From: Paralvinella palmiformis
Taxonomy: Eukaryota > Annelida > Polychaeta > Terebellida > Alvinellidae
Length of the DNA: 64,000 nucleotides
Assembly (NCBI GenBank): GCA_025642065.1
Contig: JAODUP010000134.1
Location: 165,001-229,000, forward strand
Direction: 5' to 3'
Shown here: piece by piece, positions 49,247 to 62,137 of the stretch
How positions within the stretch are numbered: position 1 is the stretch's first letter
Layout of the letters: each line of letters starts with the position of its first letter
Program-made: the position numbers and the translations under genes
The notes under the pieces: generated by a model
Told to the model about the DNA's origin: nothing
What the model saw: the letters and a program-made list of their open reading frames with translations, nothing else
Databases searched by the model: none

Positions 49247-51513
49247 CAAAAGCTAGCACAAATAGTATCTTAATCAAGACGCCTTCAACATATTCAGATA
49301 AAACTAAAATAAAAACTTTTATGGACCAGATGCAGATTGGGGATTATCACAACACAACACAACAACATGTCAATAAAACTGCTTTAAGAATAAGAATTAA
49401 GTGCAAATAAAAATGTGTTAATTAAAATCATAACATGCTTAAAAATAATTAAGTATCAGTACCATAATCTTCTGTGTATAACGTGCACTCGTGTATAATG
49501 CGCACCCCTTGTAGACCAAAAGAAATGTTTTGAAAAACCTAGTTTTAGTGTATAACATGCAGGAGAAACCGGAAAAATCTGCAGCTGGACGTGTGCACCA
49601 TTTTTTCCATAATTACATACACCCTCCATGTATGATGGCCTGATACAAATTTTGCTTCTAAGGTCCACAAAAAGATCAAAAGCTGTTTGTCACAACCTTG
49701 ATTTCCATTTGTAATTGGTTTGATGTTATAATTAATAAATAATCAATGAAATATGACTCACATATAAGTTGAGATGTTTCGCGAGTTTGTATGGTAGTTT
49801 ATTTATCTTCACACTTTTTTATCATTTGGTACTTAAAGATGATAAAAGATAATAATTAGACACAATGAAATTAACTGATTTATTATAAGAACGGCGAACA
49901 CAATTCAATTAAGTTTACAGCACATATTTTGTATGGCGATTTTAAGTAGATCTCCCCAAAGTTTGAACTATTTATGTTTTATTCTCTAAGGGAGGTGTTA
50001 TAAATAATTTAAATTTACAAGATTTCTAGGCTTGAAGACCGATTTATTGTAGAAATAACAAAAATAATTTCGAAGCAGAACTGACCTGTCACCATCTTGG
50101 ATTCGGCCGAGTGGTAGCCTAATCCATTTGAACATATATGGTGTTCAGATGAGCAAAAAAATAATATAAAGAATAAAAGTCTATTTTATTTCCTGGCAGC
50201 GGGTTTTGGCTGTGATTGGTGGCTTTGTAAAACAAGTATTCAAAAAACAATGGCCTTAGCAATAAAATATATCACACCGTCAAATTTTGTTTTCTTTAAA
50301 AGCAATGGACACTTTTAGTTATGATATATAATGTGCACCCCCTAAAAAACGAAAACAGTGAACAAAGTGCATGTTATAGAGGAAAGATTATGGTATACTC
50401 AAACTGAAATAAATACAATTTTAAATCCTGCCTTATTAATCAGTACAAACAGTAAAATATTAAATTAAGAAATGACCATATTTGAATCATGTACCATAAT
50501 AAAAAATAGCTATATTAATATATGTAATATTTCACAAACAATCACACAGTAAATAAAAAATGGTGTTATGTATAAATATTGATTAGATTCCATACAGGAG
50601 TAACTGTGAACATAAATCAACTTAATAATTACCTTTCTTTAGAGATAACATAAAAATCAAGTGGATAATATTGTTAGACTCATACCAATGTTAGGATTAG
50701 CATCATCAATGTCTAAATTAGTATGTGATAGACTTCCTGTTTTACCATCATCGTCCTTTGATTCACTGGCAGCAGCAGTCGTCGTGTCATCATCGCTTTT
50801 GTCTATGGCAGATGTTTCAAGAGCATCTACAAAATCAGATACCCAGTTAATTGTTTTGTTTAAAAATCAGCATCCGACATTTATCTAATAAAAAATGTAA
50901 ATAGCAAGTGTTATTTAAAATATAAACAAGTACATATTTCAAACATTTATTATCTAATTATTATTATTGTGACCATTATACAATAACATTAATAGAGTAA
51001 ATGTACTTAACATGCAGTTGAATTATAATGATACAAGAGGCAGAAACTGAGAGTGGAACAATGATTAATACAGAACCAAATTTAGTTAAATAAAAATTGA
51101 ATTGAGATAGAAATGAAATTACTAATTATTTTTACCTAATAACTGTAATGGCTACCACATTTTCTAAACAATTTAATTCACATTTCTTTATTTTCTTTAA
51201 AATAATATGTAATTAATATGTATAGTGATACTGAAAGGTGTAATCCTTAAAATTAATTACTACAAAAATAACACCTATAAAAATACTATAATTATTATTG
51301 TATTAAGGTAGTGAGCGTGAAATGGTATTAAATGTGCCACATATCATTATTATATGTATGATAATTATACTTATAAATCTGCAAAATATTTCTAACAAGA
51401 CTGATGTACCTATACATAATCAAATAAAGTAATTTTTATTAAAAATATCAGATGCTTGACATATTTTCAATACTATAATTACATAAACGAAAATATGCTG
51501 TGCAATATTTAAA

Positions 51514-51575
<62 letters not shown>

Positions 51576-54500
51576 ATGTCAGTCTGGAGTCACATGTATA
51601 TAACTGGATGATAAAAAAAATTATACATGTGAATATTATTAATTACCATATATACTCACATATAAGTTGCACTCGCATATGAGACGTACCTGTTTTTAGG
51701 ACTAATAAGTCCCCCTGGAGTCGAACCCACACATAAGATGCAATATTGACTAAAAACCCCAAAATTCATCACCATCACTTTCTTCATTGAACATCTGTTG
51801 TATGTGTTAATGTGTCATCATGTCATCATACATGTCGTCGCCTTCATCAGTGTTGGATTTGTCATACTGTTCAGCCCACAATACATCATCTTCTGTGCCA
51901 TTTAAATCCTTGCTGATAGAGCATTTCTTGAACAATTTGGTAATGATAGTGGGTTCGATTTAATCCCAGGCCATTTTCACCCACTGTGTAATGATGGGTA
52001 ACGACAGCCGCTTCAGGTTGCCTATTGCTGTGCATTCGTTTCCGTAATGCTGTTTGAAGTAGTTTATTAGTATTTCCCATGTGCCAGCTTTGGAAGTAAT
52101 TAACACAGTGTTTGCTGTAGTCATTTTCCTTTGATGTGGCATCTATGGTCATTCTTTGTGTGGTCTCATTTACCGTTCTGTTCACCTACGCACGCTCACA
52201 TATTTTGATAGTAGTCTAATGACAAGTCTTTGTGATCATGTCACTAATTAGAACATCAGATTAAATAATGACGGCAGTTATCACGATTAAGTTTGGCTTT
52301 GAAAGATAACAGAGAAAACACACCTAATAATTTTTTTATTGTTCATATATTCATTATTAAGGTTGAAAAACAATATTATTGTATATCCACCTAAATTATG
52401 CTAAAGTATTACCTTCCCTTTTAGTGTGACCCACGTAAAAGACGCACTTGATTTTGTCGTCGATTTTGGAGTATAAAAAGTGTGACTCATATGTGAATAT
52501 ATATGGTAATATAATAATATGTCAAAACTCTATTCAGTATACAAATACAGTAGGCCCCCGGTATACCACAGATTGCTATAACAGGAAATTGGATAATCAT
52601 TCTGATGGATCCATCTAGATAAACAAATTATCACCAGACAAGACCATTATTAACTCACTCTTATCTTCTGCTATTTCCTTCTCATCCTTTTCACTTTTTG
52701 TATCGGAAACTTCGTCTTCTCCTTTTTCTTTATCTTCAGCATCTTCATCTCCTTCGCCTTCTTTATCGCAAATTTTAAGACATTTTGCACAATTTTAAAA
52801 TCTTTCTTATAACGGTTTAAGAAAAAGAAACTGTTCTAGTTTATCCTTAATTACATTTATACACAAATTAGCCATACCTTCTCCTTCTTCTTTAGCGGCC
52901 TCTTGTTCTAAGAGCATGGCTGAAATTGTTAAATGATCAAACGCACCAAAATGATATTGTTAACAAAGGGACATAATGTTAATAAAATGCAAAATAACTT
53001 TGGTGAATGTGAAACTGTGCATCTGTGCTAGCAACTGAACACTCTATAAAGCATGACATAATTTCACTCAATAAAACGTCAGGCATATTTTAATCAAGTA
53101 GGCCATCTTGTAAATATGTTATAATGAAATCATCATAGTGGTGGCATGTATATTGTGAATTATAGGAACAAATTAGTGTGCACAAAAAATAAACAAATGC
53201 TAGCCTAAATATAAAGAATGAAATAAATTAAAATGATTAATTAATAATAATTATTATCTAGGCCAATGATTAATGCTAACCAAATACGAGTATTTTCTGA
53301 TAAAACTATGGCCGAATTTATATATACCAAATGATAACCTAAAGTAGTCTAAATATACAATGCCATTAAGCTGTAATTAAATTTGTTCAGAACATCATAA
53401 ATGCCTGCTAATTATTTCTCTAATAAGGAAATCTGTCACCCACAATTTATCATAAGAGAGTCACAGACTGTAACTGTTCAATATCTGTGACATCTCAGAT
53501 ACTCTTTGATAAATTAGGCTTAAAAATTGCCATTTTTTTATAATTTCTGTTCAAAGAATTAAGAATTAAAAGCTAACATCTGTGATCACGTGGCGTTAAT
53601 AATTTTCAACAAACTCGATGTTAATTGCTACACTAACCAGCTTCCTTCTGTTGTTGTTCCTGTTCCCATTGTTCCTTTAACTTGTTCCTTACTGTAAGAA
53701 TGGCAGTCTCAGTTGCTTCCTCTTTTACTTGATCAAGTAACTTCTTCTTGGCTTCTTCCATCTTTGGCATGATGAACTCGTTCATGTTGATGACCTATAG
53801 ATGGTGCAATAAGCCATTACTTTAAACGCCAAGCAAGAATATGTTCATAAATTGATTTCAAGTAATTAAAAGTGATTATCCACAAGAGCATAAGAGAGTG
53901 TCTAACCCAAAATGATAACAATATAAAAATATACACGACACACAATTTGTGACAATATTTAAAAGATTATTCTGTTATTAGTTAACATAATCAGTAAAAA
54001 TATGATACATTTAAGGCACAGTTCACTTTCATTTTGCAATTTCAGAACTAATACAAATATGTTCACATGAAATTTAAAAGAAGTCAAGATATGGGCATTA
54101 AATCAAAGAAATAATGTTTTAAATCCAGTTTAAAGCACTGGTGAATCAACAATAGCTCTTCTGTGGGTGTGACCACTTCTAGACAGAGAACAAAACTCCT
54201 GAAGTCTGATGTCACAGTACACAAGCTGTTGGTATGACCAAGTTATAATAGTGTAAACAAGTGTCGTCCAAATCTAATTCCAGAACAAAACCATATTTAG
54301 AAATATTACAGTATCTTTGTCCAAGCATCTTCAAGTGTTACTGGAATGGCTAAAGAAAACCATACAGTGAAATTCCTTATGATGGATGGCTGGATGGTTA
54401 GATGAACGTTATTTAACAACACATCAGCACAATGTAGGCCATTCAGTTGTAATTTTGTAGCAAGAAGCATCTACTGAACTTTCAGATTGATGTAAATGAA

Positions 54501-57500
54501 CGAACAACAACTGCATCTGTTAGCAGTCAGATATAGGAGGTTGAGCTTGGAGCCAGGTAGTGTCATGAAGATGGCTAAGCCATAACATCTGTCACAAGAC
54601 TTGGTCTGGATCAATTAAGGCAGCTATATGATCCCGGTGCTCATTGACGACGATGATGATGATGATTGATGTTTTACGGCCACTTTTGTGCACATGGTAG
54701 GCTAAATAGGCTGCGGTGCTCAATGACATCAGAGGAAGTAACTTTTCTCCTTCCTGCCTAGGAATCTGACTTTCAAGGAAGAGGCAATGGCTTTGTGACT
54801 ATTATTGTGGGACTTTGGGTTACTTTTGTGAGCATTACACATTTACTGTAGGTCCCGGCCATTAAGCCTACACAACCATTTTAAGCCTAAAATATCACAA
54901 TTTATGATAGTACTGTCCATTAGGCCGACCCAAAGATCATAACTTTTCCCAGCAGTATTTTTAGATGGCATGACTTGAACACATGATATAGCATTGAACA
55001 TTGCGCTTGTGAACCAGAAAATGAACCATGGGAACACTGAAAAGTAATTAAAAGACAAGATTGATGTTGTGAAATGATGATAAAATTACTGAAATAAATA
55101 TTTTTATTTAAACTGAACTTTTGTGTTTTCAATAAACCTATATTATAACCACAACGATAAACATGCTCTTCTACAAAAACAAGATGTAGATCTATGTCTA
55201 TGCTGCCAAACGAATGAGATACGAAGCTCGTGGGTACGGGATGTCTTGGGTACGAATTGTCTTGTTAATGACACGCAGCCTTGAAATTGGAAGTCATGAA
55301 ATGTGCTATGTCCAACAACATTTATCCCTAATTACAGAAATCAGATAATTATTGATTTTCATTATAAAGTCATGAATCATTATCATCAACTTGTTTCACT
55401 TCTCTTTTCACTCCATGACTGCATGAGTTTAGATCAAAATGATGATTGATGTCTGTTTGCATCTAGACTAGTCTAGATCTAGTCTAGACGGCTGCTAACA
55501 CACTGAAATTTCTTCTCCGGATTACTGAATTTCTTGACACCAAAATAACACTGGCTATTAAGCCAACCTCCAAAAATAAGGTTAATTATTTTTCTCAAAG
55601 TATCGGCTTATTGGCTGGGACCTACGGTAAGTCGAGAGAGTGAACTGTTCCTTTATTATTCATGATATAAATAATATCAAGCATTATACTACTACTATAT
55701 AATATCTCACTCAAAATATTATTCATATGTTAATATACTATAATGAAGCTTTACAAATTCATTGTATTAAAGCCCCAAGGGATATGACAACTGAATTTCT
55801 TGATAGTTAACATACATAATTATTAAAATGCCTAAACTGACCAGTTAAAATCATTTGAATGGTTAATGTAATTAATTAAGTTAACTCCAAACATGTGGTC
55901 AAAATGATTATAAGATTGGTGGCACCTATGGCTGGTGCTTAACAAAATGTATGTGAACACTTTATACCTTATACCTCCATTTCACTTTTGATACCTAGCT
56001 GTAACATAATTTACCTGTTATTTCAGTACTTTAGGACAGCTAATCTATAATTTGTAATAATTGAAAAATCAAAACATCTATTTTCAAATTGAGAAAAGCT
56101 CATAACACATAATCTAATGTACCTGAGAACTCAAAGTCGGCTTTTTGGCGGGGGAATATTTTAGAAAGATGACTTTGATGTTTTTAGTATATTGTATTAC
56201 CATCTTACCTTTGCACCATATTTCTGTGCCAGCAGATGACATAACGTTGTTTTTCCAGCTAGAGGTGGCCCTGTTACAATCAGTTTACAAGGTGGCCTTG
56301 GCTGAGGTGGCAACAGATATGGCCGTGGATTCTTCATGAACTTCACCATTGCTTCTTCACTTGACATGCAGTAAATCTTATCTAGAAAACTATTAAAAAC
56401 AACAACAATTGTTCACTGTGAAAAATATGTCAGTACACAGCAATATAATGTGGTCAGGCAGTTGAAGCATTTTATTGATGAATGAAACATGATACAGACA
56501 CATGCAATACCAAAATTCAATCTCATAACCTGGATATATCTAGTGGAGGTTGCTACGAATTACAGGACCACAGGCATAATCCAAACTGCCATAGATAGAC
56601 TGCATTAAAAGTTGAATCCTCCAATTATCATACAAGTTCACATTATAAAGATAATAATAATAATGTATATTTAATAAAGCGCCCTTACTAGCAGGAGCCA
56701 TTCAAAGCGCCATACAAATAATATGTAATATAATGATACCACAAATAATGTCTGCAAAACCCTGTAATGATTTAAAAGATAATAATTATTTATCTGTGAA
56801 AGCAACCTTGAACAGGTGTGTTTTTAGAAGAGATTTAAAATTTTCAAGAGACGACGCATTTCTAACATCTGCCGGCAACCTATTCCACAAAGTGGGGGCT
56901 GCAACACTAAATCACAATCACCATATGACTTGAGCCGAGACACTGGCACCTGCAATAGTATCTGACTGGATGACCTGAGTTTTCAGGATGACTTTCCAAT
57001 GGACACCAGTTCACACAGGTATTCTGGCGCCATATCATTAATAGATTTATAAGTTAATAACAAAATCTTGAAATGGATACGCTGTCTGACAGGTAGCCAA
57101 TGCAGTTTTTGAAGAATTGGGGTGATATGATCATATTTTCTAGTATTTTATCCTAGGAAGTCCTATAAGTCTGTCTTAGGAAATCAAGTTTATTTAAGGA
57201 TCCGCCAAGACAGGTTCTACTTCTTGCCAAAGGGGGGGGGGGGCAATGGGGGAGGGGAAAATAGACCTAAAGGTGGGAGGACAACAAACCTCAACAAGCA
57301 TTAACTTTCCTAAACGGCTTAACAAAAACCAACATTTAATGAAAAACACTACATATGAAACAACGACATTCCACTCACCTTACAGCAAACTCCGGCTTTC
57401 CTTGGGCCACATTACCCTCAGCAAGAGAAACTGGACACTGTCTAAGCCATCTACTACGTCTCCACCTGTACTTTGATGACACTGTCTTCTTACTACTAAG

Positions 57501-60500
57501 TTGTCTTAACAAGTCATCCGTGTCCACCTCCTCTGGGATTTCTTCTTCCTCTCCATCGAGCAATCGTATGGGTACGGCAGCAGGCCGAAGTACAAAACAA
57601 TCGAGTCGCATCAACAGTTCCTGTTCAGATGATGATAACAATAATTTATACGTCAGTACATATACAGACCAGCCATCGGCTAATTATACCATATTTTGGT
57701 TCTGTAATTATCATTCTAATTAAATTAAATAAGCCGACAACTTAATTGTGATCAATTAAAAATCATCACTTCACCTTAAAGAGAACAGCAACAGGTTTGT
57801 TGGCATCCAATTCTATGAGATACTGTTGATCGTGGTCAGCCATGTAATCCTGAAGGGAGATGAAGATGTTTGTTATTGATACTGCTGAACAGCTCATGAA
57901 TTATAATAACACGCAGCTCTCTGTCCAAACAAAATAGGTATCGCACAGCAATAATGAGAATAATTATACAAGACAGTCATAATTAATATATAACTTACTG
58001 CAACAACATCTGCTCTATCTGTCAATGTCAATAAGTAAACTAAACACTACAAATCAATTACAAGTAACCCCCCCCCGTAGAATCGGTTGTCGGCGGATAT
58101 TATAAATCTGTTGTCCCTTGAAAATAATAATAATGGCCAAAATGGCAGATATTTTACCTCAAATGAGAGAGACGCATATCGTCTGTAATTTACTGTTTCA
58201 CCGCGGGAATTAATTCTAAGTAAATTAAGAATTTACAATAGATATCCATATTTGGCGGAGAAAACCTTGCCAGAAAAACTCCTCTTGCTATAGTGCCATG
58301 GTTGGGATTCAAACCTCTGACCTCCCACACAGCATGACCATAAGTAAGAAAGTCCGACGCTTTTATATATATGTATACCCACCTGTTCTCTTATAGGGTT
58401 TTTTGCAGACATATTATTTGGGGTATTATTGTATTACACATTATTTGAACAGCCCCTTTGAATGCCTCCTGCTAGCTTTATTAAATATACATTATTAGTA
58501 TCATCATTATTATTATTATTATTATTATTACAAATTATTTATGACAACCATTCCCCACTGATGTACCTCGAGAATTCTAAGCATGTTCTTCTTGTATCGT
58601 GTGATGTTCTCTTCGACGTGAGTCGGCAAATCTTCGGGTCGTCTCACCAATCTCTCAAGTATCTCGGGCGATAAACCCACTTCGGCTTCTTCCTCCTCTT
58701 CCATTTCAGCCTCTTCTTCCTCCTCCTCTTCTTCTTCTCCTCCTTCACCAGGTTCCTGATAGCATGGATGATGTATGAACATGAGTAGAATATAGTCAAC
58801 TGTCACATGGTACATATTTCATTTGATTTATTTACTACAGAATTTACATGTTTTGATTTACATAGAATAAGTCCAAATACATGAATAAAAGTAATAAATA
58901 TACAATTTGTGTTTTGTTGAGATTGGTATGAAATTACATACATATAACATACATTTATGATGAAATATAACTCGTGAATTTGCTTTCTTAGAATCCTTTG
59001 CTTTTGTTGTGACTATTCTTGTACTATGTGAAGCATGGTAGATATAATCTCATGATCGCTAAACATTTTGAAATGATTTATAAAATGATTAAATAATTAA
59101 TATACAATAAAATATTATATTTCAATATTTCACAATAATGCCCATCATCTACAAAAAAGGCCAGACTTGAATAAATGTTAGAACAAAGTGAGCGATTTAT
59201 TTAGCCTCAGCACCTAATTCACACTTTGGACATATGGCTGAGAGATAACTCGGCTGGGAAACATCCCACAAACACAGGTATGAGTCAGACTAAAACCCAC
59301 AACCTGGAGTTTTATAGCACAGTGCTCTGACCACTTTGCTATCGTAGCATCCTAAATGTTAAAACAGAAGAGCTCACATCAAACATGCTTTTAGTCTTTA
59401 TCTAATAAGTAATAATGTGTAAAAAAAGGTTATATTTATATGTACATGCTCGGATTTAAATGGATACATGTTTGATTTTGGTAATCCCTGTTTGTATATT
59501 ATCTGTACTACATTTTAGAAATTAAATAATAGCTCAAACATAAATAAAAGCTCAGACTGTAGATCATGGTTTATACGATCTGCAAATATTAAACTTAATC
59601 TCTGATAGAAAGAGAACTATATACAGCTAAAATGCTGCATTTAGGATTTAGCTGTAGAACTGAAATAATGGCATTCTAATAATCTGACAAGAAGCAGTCT
59701 GAGATGAGGCAAGACTTTTTGTGCCAAAACGTGGTATTAAAACCTACTGAGTGACTCACTTATTGTGAGCTACCTGCCTGCGCACTGGCTGGAAGAATAA
59801 TAGAAAATAACGACTCGGAAATTAATAACCGAAAGAAAGTAACATCAATAAATCACTAGAAGATACCCTGCCAAGATTTGTTTAAGAAGTAAATGAACCC
59901 ATAGTGAGCTCCGGTGGCCTAGCGGTTAAGCACCCGGCACTTGGTGCCAATGGTCACAGGTTCAAACCCCGTAAGAGGTCGAAACTTTTCCAGAGATTAA
60001 TTTCTCGGCTCACAACACCGTGGGTGGATGACCACATTAAATGGAGCTGCCGTCTCAACTGAATTATTTAAAATAAAGGGGGATGTTAAAAACCCCTGGG
60101 GATTCTCCCTGAACAACAAAGCCTGAGTAATCAGTATTTCTAATGCTTCAAGAAAAATGTAAACTTGCTTTGTTCATCAAGACAGAACTTTAGTGATCAA
60201 TCTGTCTGCCTCTTACATACCTTTGTTATTTATTGTTTAAAGTAGCTATATCATGGTATACAACCGACAAAATCCCATAAAGTGATTAGAAATAAAGATA
60301 CCATTTATGAATAATAATGTATTCACTATAGCTATTTTTCCTTTCATACTGATACACGAAGCATGAATATTGAAATATTATTTTACGGATGGTCGTCATA
60401 CCATATAGTGTAAAGAAAGTGATAAATTGAGTTCTGCTGAATCATCTCTTTCAAAATGTTCTATGGAAAAGACACAGAACAGTAATTCAACTTTTTAAAC

Positions 60501-62086
60501 AAAATTTTACGAACGAGTTACTTACAGTTGGCTTCGGCTTATCAGGATCATAACTGTCTTTGGTGTAGAGCTCTCCAGTCAGTGGGTCTACCTTCTGAGC
60601 TACACGTCTTGTTTCCAAGTCTTTATCAGGCATCTAAAAATTGATAAGATCAAATGTTACTTCTAGAAATGAAAAGCCTTCTATTACGTTTGCTTTGCAT
60701 GATAACATACAATGTAATTGACAAGAATAATCCTAATTCCAATACACGGGCTATACATAAAAGAACATGAAAATGATACAAACCTTCATGTTTACGATAA
60801 AATCTGGCTTTAATTTCCAATTTTTAACTAATTCTAATTGGTCCTTGATTGTCATGTGATCTTCCACTAATGAAGGATAACCATCTAGGACATAGCCTGT
60901 ATTTAAATAAAGAAAATTATGATAATTATGTAATTGTTTCAAATGCTGTATATGTTTAACTTTCGGTGGGAAAAATAACATCCAAGAAATGTTTAGGATT
61001 CTAGTATTTAAACACCAGTCATAAACAGACCAAAGACCACTTGTTTTGATGAGTTTGTTTAACAACATGGTTTAAAATCAATAACATGCCTAATATACAT
61101 TTTCAAAGTGTCTGTGACATATACTTTATGCATTTACTGAAAGAAAACCTTCAAATTCCAAACAATTAATACTTCTTTCAAGAAGAGCTCAGCACTGTTT
61201 GTAATAAATTATTAATGAGCTGTGTTAAAAGTATTGATTCCAGGCCATTGCTTTGTGGGATATTCTCTGCAATTTGACTAACTTGATGCCAAAGCAATAT
61301 TTTGTTGTGGTCTGGTGATGGGGTGGGAATAGTTCACATATACTGCAATTATTTCAATGTTCTACAGATGACTGTTGCTTAAAGTACATGGGCTGGGACT
61401 TGCTTACAAAAATCATTGGGGAACCATTTCAGTTAATTAAAAACAGTAATCGTGTACACCTAGGTTTGCTGTGTAACACCTAGAATTTCCATATGTAACA
61501 TCTAGAATCTCCATATGTAACACCTAGAATCTCCATATGTAACACCTAGAATCTCCATATGTAACACCTAGAATCTCCACATGTAACACCTAGAATCTCC
61601 ACATGTAACACCTAGAATCTCCACATGTAACACCTAGAATCTCCACATGTAACACCTAGAATCTCCACATGTAACACCTAGAATCTCCACATGTAACACC
61701 TAGAATCTCCATATGTAACACCTAGAATCTCCATATGTAACACCTAGAATCTCCACATGTAACACCTAGAATCTCCACATGTAACACCTAGAATCTCCAT
61801 ATGTGACACCTAGAATCTCCATTCTTTCTAACGACACAATTATCGAGAGTTGTTTATTTCACATTTTATATGATGTTGCTCATTAAAAATCTAAACCAGA
61901 CAAAGTTTAACATTAAAACGTGACTGAAGTAATTGGTATCTAACAATTACAAAATGTTTGGTCTTTCAGCTAAAATAAAACACCATAAAGCATTTACAGA
62001 TGTAAAGGTTTTTATCTAGAAATCCAAAGTGAGGAGTCCAATTTTCATTTGCATGAAACATGTGTGTGTGTGCACGTGCATGCATG

Positions 62087-62137
<51 letters not shown>

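Larger units (their letters stand above)
54013..55665 (-). mobile_element. dispersed repeat R1, copy 3, with two nested insertions
   Basis: Ends 'cacagttcactttcatttt' (54018) and, reversed, 'aaaggaacagttcactctct' (right). Internal blocks match the reverse of copy 2 ('ttttctccttcc.gc'). Interrupted by an S1 SINE end (54644-54713) and a pogo-like MITE (54846-55627). Confidence 0.65.

Noticed and set aside
49065..49410. ORFs rich in Thr-His or Cys-Val repeats
   Set aside because: Translation of the (GT)n/(CA)n microsatellite, not protein genes. The same applies to Ile-Tyr ORFs over (AT)n tracts at 17570, 41183, 45194, 47129 and 51500.
61472..61822. Regular repeats resembling a CRISPR array
   Set aside because: Direct 22-bp tandem units without spacers in a eukaryotic intron: a minisatellite.
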